NCBI GenBank assembly: GCA_016592635.1
Contig: AP023240.1
Span: 806,001-870,000 of the forward strand
DNA length: 64,000 bases
DNA from: Methyloprofundus sp.
GTDB taxonomy: Bacteria; Pseudomonadota; Gammaproteobacteria; Methylococcales; Methylomonadaceae
Reading direction: 5' to 3'
Below are positions 26,812 through 34,998 of this stretch, one piece after another. The number at the start of each line of letters is the position of its first letter. The stretch's first letter is position 1. Below the pieces are notes generated by a model. That model did not search any database and was not told the origin of the DNA. It saw only the letters and a list, made by a program, of their open reading frames with translations. The position numbers and the translations under genes are program-made.

Positions 26812-28197
26812 CTACCTAATTTGTCGTGCTCGTACAATACGTCCTTTTATTTTACCTTGGGTAAAATAATTAAGTGCTTGGCGTACTGTGCCGCGTTCGA
26901 CTGCTACATAACTGAATAAATCAAAAATATCAATTTTACCAATTTGTGTACCCGCAAGGCCTGCGTCACCCGTTAATGCCCCTAAAATATCACCAGGGCG
27001 TAGTTTGTTTTTACGGCCTGAGTCCAGTTGAATAGTGACCATGTCTGGTTGTATAGTAAAGCCCGAATTGCGCTTGAGTGAATCTATTGGGCTACATTGG
27101 CATGGCGTATTTTGATAGTCGCTAATGGAATCAACGCGTAGCTGCTCATTGGCAGTAAATAAGCTTAATGCAGTACCTGTTTCACCTGCACGACCAGTAC
27201 GCCCAATTCTATGTACATAAATTTCAGGGTCATGCGGTAATTCATAATTGATAACAGCTTGTAAGGATTTAATGTCTAAACCACGGGCAGCAACATCTGT
27301 CGCCACTAATACCGAACAACTATTGTTAGTAAAACGGACTAATACTTGATCACGTTCACGTTGTTCTAGGTCTCCGTGAATAGCCAACGCTTCAATATTT
27401 TGATTTCTAAGAAAATCAGCGACTTCACTACATTGAATTTTGGTGTGGCAAAATACCACAGTTGTTTTGGGTTGGTAATGAGCAAATAGAGCTAATAAAG
27501 CATTATTTCGTTCATTATGCTTTACTTGATAAAACTGCTGTTGAATGACATTAGTGCTGTGCTCTGCATCAACGGTAATGGTGACTGGATCTTGCTGAAT
27601 AGCACGGCTCATTTTTTTAATGCTATCAGGGTAAGTCGCTGAAAATAGCAAGGTCTGGCGCGTGTCGGGCGTATGCGCAATAATATCACGTATCTCATCA
27701 ATAAAACCCATATCCAGCATACGATCTGCTTCGTCCAATACTAAGGTTTTTAAACCATCCAGATTTAATGTACCACGGTGTAAATGGTCTTGAATACGAC
27801 CTGGCGTGCCCACAATAATATGCGCACCATGCTCTAATGAGGCAGCTTGTATTCTTAATGGCTTACCACCACATAATGAAACAAGTTTGATATTAGCGGT
27901 AAAACGCGCCAGTTTGCGAATTTCTTTGCCCACTTGATCAGCTAGTTCACGTGTAGGACAAAGTACCAGTGCCTGTGCGCCAAAAAAACGTGGATTTATA
28001 TTATTTAATAGACCAATACCAAAGGCCACAGTTTTACCGCTGCCTGTTTTGGCTCTGGCAATCAAGTCGGTGCCTTGTAATATATGCGGCAGACTTTCTG
28101 CTTGGATAGGTGTCATGGCTTGGTAGCCAAGTGATTCTAGGTTGGTGATTTGTTCAGGGTGGATGGATAGGCTGGCAAAACTTGCGCTGGTGTTCAT
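26812..28197 (-). CDS. dbpA: ATP-dependent RNA helicase DbpA
   Basis: A 461-residue DEAD-box helicase with AKTGSGKT, PTRELA, GTPGR, DEAD, SAT, ARGLD and HRIGRTGRAG in order, then the C-terminal DbpA RNA-binding domain (about 385-461: RPGDILGALTGDAGL, IGKIDIFDLFSYVAVERG). That domain targets hairpin 92 of 23S rRNA, so the protein acts in 50S subunit assembly. It is convergent with the yefM-yoeB module. Confidence 0.96.
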   Translation of the reverse strand: MNTSASFASLSIHPEQITNLESLGYQAMTPIQAESLPHILQGTDLIARAKTGSGKTVAFGIGLLNNINPRFFGAQALVLCPTRELADQVGKEIRKLARFTANIKLVSLCGGKPLRIQAASLEHGAHIIVGTPGRIQDHLHRGTLNLDGLKTLVLDEADRMLDMGFIDEIRDIIAHTPDTRQTLLFSATYPDSIKKMSRAIQQDPVTITVDAEHSTNVIQQQFYQVKHNERNNALLALFAHYQPKTTVVFCHTKIQCSEVADFLRNQNIEALAIHGDLEQRERDQVLVRFTNNSCSVLVATDVAARGLDIKSLQAVINYELPHDPEIYVHRIGRTGRAGETGTALSLFTANEQLRVDSISDYQNTPCQCSPIDSLKRNSGFTIQPDMVTIQLDSGRKNKLRPGDILGALTGDAGLAGTQIGKIDIFDLFSYVAVERGTVRQALNYFTQGKIKGRIVRARQIR

Positions 28198-28319
28198 AAG
28201 TGGATTTACTCTAGTTAAAGCAGGTTAATGTGTGACATGTTAATTTAATGTAAGTTGGCTTATTATCACATTTTTATAGGTTTCACGTCTGGAGTTTATG
28301 CAAGAGTGGGGGAGAATGG

Positions 28320-28466
28320 CGTAGGTCGGAATAGCTTAGCCAGCGAAGCGCAGATAACGTTTTCTGACAGGGAGAGGCGCAATAAATTGTTATGCCATCG
28401 ATACAAGCAGTATCACTGAAATTTTTATTATCGTGGTGGAAAACGCTAAAGCTATTCCACCCTACT
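28320..28466. repeat. 147-bp element with imperfect inverted ends
   Basis: Left end GTAGGTCGGAATAGCTTAGC and right end GCTAAAGCTATTCCACCCTAC are near-inverse. The left half resembles the 692-741 repeat. It sits in the 506-base space between dbpA and the TPR gene; the rest of that space (28467-28703) holds only a plausible upstream region with a ribosome site at 28693-28697. Confidence 0.55.
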
Positions 28467-28703
28467 AGAAAAATGAGGTGAAAAAAGGACAAATGTCCCT
28501 TTATTAATAGACCTTAGTTCCGCGAGTTATTTGCCTGTAAATAATAAACTGTACTCAGTCCTTAAAACAGCAAAGCAATCATAAGTGATACCTTCAGCGT
28601 TTTAAATTGACTATTTCGTTAAATTAGAAGACCTGAATTCAACTCACAAGTGCATAACCCACTGAATTTGGGGTTAGTTTTAAAATATAGTTAGGAGAAT
28701 AAA

Positions 28704-29180
28704 TTGAATACAAGCAGCATTATCATGAGTAATATTGAGCAACAAATTGTTGACCTAATCAATCAAGGTCAACAACCAGAAGCAATAAAAATTTCTAATA
28801 CCTATGTTGAACAACAGCCTGATAGCTCCGATGCATATTATTGTAGAGGTCAAGCAAAAATAAGCTGGGGACATACAAGTGAAGCAATTGATGATTTAAA
28901 GAAAGCTATAAGCATCAACCCATCTAATGCTAATTATTACAACATGTTAGGGATGGCTTATACTGAGAAAGGAGAATATGAGGATGCAATTCAAGAGTTT
29001 AATCGAGCCATTCATATTGAAAAAGATAACCTTTCATATAGAGCTAATTTAAGTAAAGCAAATGCTCTTTTAGGTAATATAGAGTCAGCTCTAATTCAAT
29101 TAGAAGAGCTTTATCGCTTAGAGCCTAATAATGAACAAATTAAAAATGAATTAGTTGCTGTATATATCTGCAGCTACTGA
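28704..29180 (+). CDS. TPR-domain protein, N-terminal part of a frameshifted gene
   Basis: A 158-residue ORF with tandem tetratricopeptide repeats (residues about 35-150: GHTSEAIDDLKKAISINPSNANYYNMLG and GEYEDAIQEFNRAIHI are classic TPR helices). The TTG start is supported by AGGAG six bases upstream; an ATG 21 bases later is an alternative. The frame ends at VAVYICSY, while the next frame continues without a credible start codon, so the original protein probably carried on into the downstream membrane region (see 29155). AT-rich relative to the neighbouring metabolic genes. Function unknown. Confidence 0.65.
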   Translation: MNTSSIIMSNIEQQIVDLINQGQQPEAIKISNTYVEQQPDSSDAYYCRGQAKISWGHTSEAIDDLKKAISINPSNANYYNMLGMAYTEKGEYEDAIQEFNRAIHIEKDNLSYRANLSKANALLGNIESALIQLEELYRLEPNNEQIKNELVAVYICSY

Positions 29181-29838
29181 TGATTGGTATTATTCAGAAG
29201 AGAATGATAGTTTTTACGCCTTATCCAAAGAGCATATTGAAACAGCTGAAAAGTATGCAAAAAAAGTAAAATATTTTGCTCCTTCTAAACAGATAACTAT
29301 TGATAGGTTACAGAAATTAAATGAAACAATAAAACAATCAAAAACAAGAAAATTTACAGGTGGTTGGGGTACATTAATAATTATTTTATTTTTTTCAATT
29401 ATTATGTTCTCAACAGGAGGTTTTTTAATGGGGATAACATGTATTCTTTATTATTTTGCTCTCCGTACACCACAGTATGTTTCAGCTAATTTTTATTTTG
29501 CAGATAAAGATGACCGAAGCTTTGGAGATCGAATTGCATCCTTTTTTGTAACCGATGGTATGGTATTCTTTGGTCCTGGTGTAATGGGGGGCTTTGTGGG
29601 TCTAATGAAAGCTAATTTTATTATGTCGATTATTCGACTGGTTGTGAGAGTATCATTATTACCAATTACTGTAGCACTTGGTTTTTTTAATAATTATTCA
29701 AAAAAATATGCATTTATTTATATCGGTAGTATGGTTGCTTTTATTATCATAATGAATATAGTTAATATACCTACTGAAAACCCAGCTAAAAATATTATAA
29801 AAAAACAGACACTCGTTGTGGAAACAAAAAAATTATAA
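29155..29838 (+). pseudogene. Membrane-domain continuation of the TPR gene (frameshift)
   Basis: An open frame of 227 codons overlaps the end of the TPR frame by 26 bases, with no ATG start before residue 86 or so. Its first part (ISAATDDWYYSEENDSFYAL) is hydrophilic and reads naturally on from ELVAVY. Loss of one TA unit in TGTATATATCTGC would explain the shift. It then has hydrophobic segments (TLIIILFFSIIMFSTGGFLMG, later VALGFF and AFIYIGSMVAFIIIMNIVNI). Together, a TPR protein with a membrane-anchored C-terminus. No known family recognised. Confidence 0.55.
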
Positions 29839-29881
29839 AAACTACATTAATTTGTTCTACCATAATTAGAGGTAATAAATA

Positions 29882-30217
29882 GTGGATATTGAAAATAATA
29901 ATGAAATATCAGAAAAATATTCTGATATAAAAGCTGATGAATATAAACAAAAATTTGAACTGTTTTTTAATAAGATTGCGAACTTTTCTAAACAGTCAAT
30001 TGGGAAGGTTTTCCTATTTTTATCATTCAACTTGCTCTCTGTTTGTTGGTTAGTTTTCTATGTGAAGCAGTTATTCGATTTATCTATAACTAGCGTAGTT
30101 ATAATGTTTGTTATAATTTGTATTCCAGCATTACTCATATTTAAATTATATTTGACACTGCAAGAAGTGCAGGCGCGCCATGCTACTTCACGAAATTCAG
30201 GGACTCCTGTCACCTGA
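29882..30217 (+). CDS. Small membrane protein, C-terminus overwritten by a repeat
   Basis: A 111-residue hypothetical with an acidic N-terminus and two hydrophobic segments (VFLFLSFNLLSVCWLVFYV and TSVVIMFVIICIPALLIF). It starts with GTG, with GAGG 11 bases upstream. The final 15 or so residues (from ARHATSRN) are encoded by the start of the inverted repeat at 30171, so the original C-terminus has probably been lost. AT-rich like the preceding gene. Confidence 0.5.
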   Translation: MDIENNNEISEKYSDIKADEYKQKFELFFNKIANFSKQSIGKVFLFLSFNLLSVCWLVFYVKQLFDLSITSVVIMFVIICIPALLIFKLYLTLQEVQARHATSRNSGTPVT

Positions 30218-30400
30218 ATTCTTTCACCTACGCAGCGGATAGGAGATGCCCTGAACGCCCTGCGTCCGCAACGACTACGCACAAAGCCGCTTCGTCATTG
30301 CTACCTCAAATGGCTGGACGGCTATTCGTAATGCAATTCTTGCCTCCCTCGCGCGCTATCGCGCACTTCGGATTGGCGAATTGCCCTGTCGCCTATCAGG
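30171..30400 (+). repeat. 230-bp inverted repeat, left copy (Q1)
   Basis: It begins AGGCGCGCCATG and ends near TTGCCCTGTCGCC, with the core CCTCCCTCGCGCGCTATCGC then GCACTTCGGATTGGC. The same sequence, reverse-complemented, is at 31080-31314. It is GC-rich against its AT-rich surroundings and contains smaller palindromes. No coding capacity is supported. From 30400 to 30487 no feature is recognised. Confidence 0.8.
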
Positions 30401-30487
30401 GACTAAAAATCATCACTTCGCTAAGCTCCGTTTCCCTGATTTTCAGCGATTGAATTACCTAATCAAGTTAAAAATATGGGGGATAGT

Positions 30488-30772
30488 ATGAAAAAAATTA
30501 TGCCTCATATAAAAGAGAATGTACTTCAACAAGTACAAAAATTTGAAAATAGAGAAAATAAGAAATCTAAACTTTCAAATATTTTTTTAATGGCAAAATT
30601 ATTAATTGTTATTAAAGGAGCATTTGAAGACGCCGCTAGTGTGCCCTCTGGAATGACTAGTGCTTTACTACTAGCAAACCCATTTTTTACAATGGCTGTA
30701 GGGTTTTCAATGCTGATGACTGGTTTATTAGTTTTTTTAGCAATAATTAGTGGGGCAGTGTATGTATTTTAG
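30488..30772 (+). CDS. Small membrane protein of unknown function
   Basis: A 94-residue hypothetical. The start at MKKIMPHIKEN is chosen because GGGGGA lies six bases before it. There is a charged N-terminal helix (QQVQKFENRENKKSK), then two hydrophobic segments (SALLLANPFFTMAVGFSMLM and TGLLVFLAIISGAVYVF). It is the only gene between the two inverted repeats. No family recognised. Confidence 0.5.
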   Translation: MKKIMPHIKENVLQQVQKFENRENKKSKLSNIFLMAKLLIVIKGAFEDAASVPSGMTSALLLANPFFTMAVGFSMLMTGLLVFLAIISGAVYVF

Positions 30773-30794
30773 ATTTTCTTGAATGTAAAAAACT

Positions 30795-30860
30795 AAATTG
30801 GGTAAGGGCTAGTTTCTCTCCAGTCCTCCCCACACTACCCTGCGTGTGGCTCATCACCAT
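30795..30860 (-). mobile_element. Probable relic of a group II intron 3' flank (second piece)
   Basis: On the minus strand GGTAGTGTGGGGAGGACTGG followed by AGAGAAACTAGCCC is closely similar to the piece at 19605-19690 and typical of sequence after group II intron reverse transcriptase genes. The region 30861-31079 contains no recognised gene. Confidence 0.4.
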
Positions 30861-31079
30861 TATGAATAATGGAACTTCACCTATTGCTCTTCAATCGAGG
30901 CTAAACCTTGCGATTTTAGCCAGTTGTTATTTAAAGCGATTTGTACCGCCTTGGTTTTCGCATTGTGTTGACTTACAAGCAAAATAAGATAGACATTCCT
31001 TTGGTTTATTATGATGGCATGCATTATAAATTGACTTTAGATCTTTACAATCGCTGTCAGCCCTGGACGGGATGATAGT

Positions 31080-31314
31080 CTCCAGAAGGCGCAGGGAAAT
31101 TTGCCAATCCGAAGTGCGCGATAGCGCGCGAGGGAGGCTAAAATTTTATCCCGAATAGCCGTAGAGCCATTTGTGGTAGCCATGACTGAGCTGCTTTGTG
31201 CTCAGTCTGTGGCGGACGCAGGGCGGCTGGAGCCTAAATGATTCGCCGCGTGGCGAATCGATTTTTGTGACATGGAGTCCCAAAATCTATCATGAAGCGC
31301 GCGGTGGCGCGCCT
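31080..31314 (-). repeat. 230-bp inverted repeat, right copy (Q2)
   Basis: Reverse complement of the 30171-30400 repeat, with matching AGGCGCGCC outer end, CCCTGCGTCCGC, CGGCTATTCG and the same GC-rich core. The first eight codons of the following ORF come from this repeat. Confidence 0.8.
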
Positions 31315-31576
31315 AAATTCTTTAGATCAACAAGGCTGGTATTTCAAGTTAGGAGATGTGGAATTAGTGACTGATGCAAGTATTGAGTTGCAAAATCCTC
31401 CTGTCGTGGACATTGACCCGCAGTCCTTGGAGATTACCTTTAATAAAATTGTTTTTCGTGAATTCACTTTTTCTGGCACATTTTATCCATATAGCAATCC
31501 TAATGATGCAAATGGACTTTATTTTCAGATGTTCCCTAGTGAATTTATCCCTAATGGGACTATTATTAACCCTTAA
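31292..31576 (+). CDS. Hypothetical protein starting inside a repeat (possibly truncated)
   Basis: A 94-codon ORF whose first residues (MKRAVARL) are encoded by the end of the Q2 repeat; the true start, if any, may have been lost. The remainder (FKLGDVELVTDASIEL..., EITFNKIVFREFTFSGTFY) looks like the C-terminal beta-strands of a secreted or periplasmic protein, with no cysteine. No family recognised and no convincing ribosome site. Confidence 0.35.
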   Translation: MKRAVARLNSLDQQGWYFKLGDVELVTDASIELQNPPVVDIDPQSLEITFNKIVFREFTFSGTFYPYSNPNDANGLYFQMFPSEFIPNGTIINP

Positions 31577-31794
31577 ACTAGCTGTAAGTCGGAATAAGTG
31601 CCTGCGGAGAGTTGTTTTAACATTTTTATTTTAAAGATTTGTGTGGATGGGTTTCATTACGTACCAAAAAGCAGGCGCTCTATTCTACCCACCCTACCAA
31701 AGGTTAGATTAATTTTGATTGGGTACTTATAATTAGTCTTGTAAGTATAATCTTTCCTGATTGCCCATAACCTTCAGCCATATTCAAAAACATT

Positions 31795-31868
31795 CGTCAT
31801 CCTATGCTTTTAGCAGGAATCTATAGGCCTAAGCAATAGATTCCCGATAAAAGACTTCGGGAATGACG
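31795..31868. repeat. REP-like palindromic repeat, copy 2 (reverse)
   Basis: It reads CGTCATCCTATGCTTTTAGC to CTTCGGGAATGACG, the inverse orientation of 23797-23873. It lies in the 387-base gap before the next gene; nothing else is seen in 31577-31963. Confidence 0.75.
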
Positions 31869-31963
31869 AAGCTAGTTTTTATAAGATACTGATATTAAGC
31901 ATTTTTCATAATGGCTGAGCCTTGTACGTAATCAAGTAATCTTTTCAAACTTAATAAAAAATT

Positions 31964-32506
31964 ATGGAAAATAAAACAGTAAGTTATAGTAAGTTAACAG
32001 GCTCATTTCAGAAAATACTGCCTTTAGTTGATGATTTGGCTGACGCATTAGGGGTAATATTAATAGTGGCGTTGGCGCTGAGCTTGTGGATTTTTATTTA
32101 CTGTTTTCAGTTACAGCAACTGTCCTTAATTATCAGCTTAATGCTAAGTGGATTAACGCTGTTACCGAGTTTGGTACTTTCTCGTATCTGGTATGCCCTG
32201 GAAAGTCTTAAAGACATACCCAAAGTTGCCGAAGAAATCATTGATGATGTAACGGATGAAACCGCACAAAGTTGGCATGCCACTAAGTCAGGTAAAAAAG
32301 GCGCATTGAATTTTTTTCGGCAGGTAAAAAAATTATTTGAAATCCGTACTTTGCTTAACTCAGCCGACGATATTATGGGGCAATATTTTAGTATTGGCCC
32401 GCTGGTCAATCCTTTTTACTTGTTTTTATCAGCACTGTCTTTTCTTGGCTTATTTTTTCTGGTTGTAACGAGTGTAATATTGGCTTTGTTAACGGTGATT
32501 TTTTAG
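31964..32506 (+). CDS. Membrane protein of unknown function
   Basis: A 180-residue protein with two hydrophobic stretches near the N-terminus (ALGVILIVALALSLWIFIYCF; LSLIISLMLSGLTLLPSLVLS), a charged middle (EIIDDVTDETAQSWHATKSGKKG) and a C-terminal hydrophobic hairpin (PFYLFLSALSFLGLFFLVVTSVI). It ends two bases before the CPBP protease gene on the same strand, so the two are likely cotranslated. Family not recognised. Confidence 0.7.
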   Translation: MENKTVSYSKLTGSFQKILPLVDDLADALGVILIVALALSLWIFIYCFQLQQLSLIISLMLSGLTLLPSLVLSRIWYALESLKDIPKVAEEIIDDVTDETAQSWHATKSGKKGALNFFRQVKKLFEIRTLLNSADDIMGQYFSIGPLVNPFYLFLSALSFLGLFFLVVTSVILALLTVIF

Positions 32507-32508
32507 CA

Positions 32509-33162
32509 ATGCCACAGAGTTTTACTTGCAAACAAGCATTATTAATTTTTGCCTTAGCGACTATCTGGACCTTAGGGGTAGTCAGCTATATTTATTATCA
32601 CAGAATTATTTTAGAGTTTTCATTAGAAGTCTTGATTCATGGTGGTATTATCATCTTAATCTTACTTTTTATGCGTTCTCAGCAGCATAGGCACTACTTA
32701 CTGAGTGATGATCTGCAACATATTAAACTCAGCTTACGCTTTGGCTTTATTGCGCTGTTGGTAGGCGTAGGACTGTTGGTATTAGATACAATCAACAGTG
32801 TTTATATTTTACAAGATGATATACAGCAACAAGCTCAGTCAGCGTTGGCACAAGCTAAAAAAGAGGGCATAGTGAGTAGTACTATAGCTGCCTGCTTTCT
32901 TGCACCGTTAATGGAAGAAATGTTATTTCGGGGTGTGTTATTGCCTGCTTTTTCTTATAAAAATAAGCACACGATAGGGATTATAAGCAGTGCGTTGTTA
33001 TTTTCCTTGGTACATTTTTCAGCTGAGCAAGCTATTATTTTATTTATTGCTGGTGTCTGCTTTGGTATTTTACGGATACAGAGTCATAGTATTTGGCCGC
33101 CTTTTTTAGCACACTTCGCCAATAACACGCTGACATGGTCCATTTATATTGTGATGAACTAA
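32509..33162 (+). CDS. CPBP-family intramembrane metalloprotease
   Basis: A 217-residue, multi-pass membrane protein with the three CPBP (CAAX protease/bacteriocin-processing) motifs: APLMEEMLFRGVLLP (EExxxR), FSLVHFSAEQ (FxxxH) and HFANNTLTW (HxxxN). In other systems such enzymes process prenylated proteins or bacteriocins or provide self-immunity; the substrate here is unknown. Directly after the 180-residue membrane protein gene (2-base gap), suggesting a functional pair. Confidence 0.9.
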   Translation: MPQSFTCKQALLIFALATIWTLGVVSYIYYHRIILEFSLEVLIHGGIIILILLFMRSQQHRHYLLSDDLQHIKLSLRFGFIALLVGVGLLVLDTINSVYILQDDIQQQAQSALAQAKKEGIVSSTIAACFLAPLMEEMLFRGVLLPAFSYKNKHTIGIISSALLFSLVHFSAEQAIILFIAGVCFGILRIQSHSIWPPFLAHFANNTLTWSIYIVMN

Positions 33163-33336
33163 ATTTAAAATTTAACCCAATGGGCTTTAGCCTGCACGAT
33201 ATTTCTAGTACTATGCGGCCTTTAAAAGGCTGGATGAAACCTAAGCACATCTTTAATAGTGGCTATTCTTAAGTAGTGTTTTATTATGAAAAATGGAGAG
33301 TCGAATAATGAATTATTTTAACAAAAGAGGGAATTA

Positions 33337-34878
33337 ATGATGAAACTGGTGAAGTTATTATCAGCAATAATGTTGTTAATGGGGATGCTGGGCAGTACTG
33401 CCTATGCTGCAAAAAAGCCCAATATATTGGTTATTTGGGGAGATGATATTGGTCAATCTAATATCAGCGCTTACACACGAGGGGTGATGGGCTATAAAAC
33501 CCCTAATATCGACCGTATTGCTAAAGAAGGCATGATGTTTACTGATTATTATGGTGAACAGAGTTGTACCGCAGGGCGTTCTTCTTTTATTTTAGGGCAG
33601 AGTGTTTTTCGTACAGGGCTAAGTAAAGTGGGTATGCCAGGTGCTAAAGAAGGCATTAATACCAAAGATCCAACGATTGCGGGCTTGCTCAAGAAGGAAG
33701 GTTATGTGACGGGGCAGTTTGGTAAAAATCACTTGGGTGATCGAGATGCAATGCTACCGACCAATCATGGTTTTGATGAATTTTTTGGTAACCTGTACCA
33801 TTTAAATGCCGAAGAAGAACCAGAGAATGAAGATTATCCTGTGAGTGCTGAGTTTAAGAAAAAATATGGCCCCCGAGGTGTTATTCATTCCTATGCAGGT
33901 GGCAAGATTATCGATACAGGTCCATTAACTAAAAAACGCATGGAAACGGTAGATGATGAGACTTCAACTGCTGCATTAGATTTTATCGACCGTCAACATA
34001 AAGCAGGTAAGCCTTGGTTTGTTTGGTGGAGTGGTACGCGTATGCATTTTCGTACGCATGTGAAAAAAGAATTACGTGGTATTTCAGGGCAGGATGAATA
34101 TAGCGATGGTATGGTCGAGCATGATCGACACATAGGCTTATTCCTAAAAAAATTGGATGATTTGAATATTGCAGACAATACCTTAGTTTTCTACTCAACT
34201 GATAATGGCCCGCATATGAATACTTGGCCTGATGCGGGGATGACACCTTTTCGCAGTGAGAAAAATACCAACTGGGAAGGGGGCTGGCGTGTACCTGCCA
34301 TGGTGCGTTGGCCTGGTAAAGTGGCAGCCGATACCGTATCAAATGAAATTGTGCATCATATGGACTGGATGCCAACTCTGCTAGCTGTTGCAGGTAATAC
34401 TAAGGTAAAGAAAAAGTTACTAACTGGGTATATGGCTAACGGTAGATATTATAAAGTACATTTAGATGGCTACAATATCTTACCTATGCTGACAGGTAAA
34501 ACCGATAAAAGTCCACGTGAGGAAATCTTTTATTTCTCCGATGATGGTGACTTGACTGCATTACGTTATAAGGATTGGAAAGCAATCTTTATGGAGCAGC
34601 GTGTGGAAGGAACACTACAGGCGTGGGCGGAACCTTTTGTGCCTTTACGCGTCCCTTTACTGTTTAATTTACGCCGCGATCCATACGAACGCGCGCAGAA
34701 AACATCGAATACTTATTATGACTGGATGCTAAGTCGTGTTTATTTATTCTTGCCAGCAGCAGAGTATGTGGGTAAATTTATGGAAACATTTAAAGAATAT
34801 CCACCGCGTATGAAGGCAGGAAGCTTTACATTAGGTGATGCTGTGAAAGTGATCCAAACACAGGGTGGTTCGCACTAA
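33337..34878 (+). CDS. Periplasmic arylsulfatase
   Basis: A 513-residue sulfatase with a cleavable signal peptide (end at AYA, residue 24). Metal-binding DD at 36-37, then the formylglycine site C77-T-A-G-R81 (SCTAGRSSFILGQ), a variant CxAxR form of the Cys-type motif, and FGKNHLGD and DNGPHMNTWPD downstream. It differs from the 814-residue enzyme at 8.3 kb in length and active-site motif, so the two are not recent duplicates. First gene of a same-strand run with a HAD lipoprotein, a small membrane protein and a multihaem cytochrome. An activating enzyme is not in the window. Confidence 0.93.
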   Translation: MMKLVKLLSAIMLLMGMLGSTAYAAKKPNILVIWGDDIGQSNISAYTRGVMGYKTPNIDRIAKEGMMFTDYYGEQSCTAGRSSFILGQSVFRTGLSKVGMPGAKEGINTKDPTIAGLLKKEGYVTGQFGKNHLGDRDAMLPTNHGFDEFFGNLYHLNAEEEPENEDYPVSAEFKKKYGPRGVIHSYAGGKIIDTGPLTKKRMETVDDETSTAALDFIDRQHKAGKPWFVWWSGTRMHFRTHVKKELRGISGQDEYSDGMVEHDRHIGLFLKKLDDLNIADNTLVFYSTDNGPHMNTWPDAGMTPFRSEKNTNWEGGWRVPAMVRWPGKVAADTVSNEIVHHMDWMPTLLAVAGNTKVKKKLLTGYMANGRYYKVHLDGYNILPMLTGKTDKSPREEIFYFSDDGDLTALRYKDWKAIFMEQRVEGTLQAWAEPFVPLRVPLLFNLRRDPYERAQKTSNTYYDWMLSRVYLFLPAAEYVGKFMETFKEYPPRMKAGSFTLGDAVKVIQTQGGSH

Positions 34879-34900
34879 TCCCTATTTTTTCTGGAATTGC

Positions 34901-34923
34901 AGGTGTAGATAATTTCTACACCT
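34901..34923. terminator. Hairpin after the second sulfatase
   Basis: A perfect 9-bp stem (AGGTGTAGA with TCTACACCT) with a 5-base loop, 22 bases after the stop. No U-tract, so it may only attenuate. Confidence 0.5.
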
Positions 34924-34998
34924 GTGAGCTATCAAATAATTGGCAGCTGCCCTTTATGTAGAAAGTAAGGAATAGGAATTTTAAAATAGGAGTTTGAA

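Noticed and set aside
28283..28492. A 69-codon minus-strand frame upstream of the TPR gene
   Set aside because: It lies mostly within the 147-bp repeat with inverted ends and has no ribosome site.
28700..31600. An integron cassette array
   Set aside because: The repeats are inverted, not direct, and no integrase or attC-type consensus was seen.
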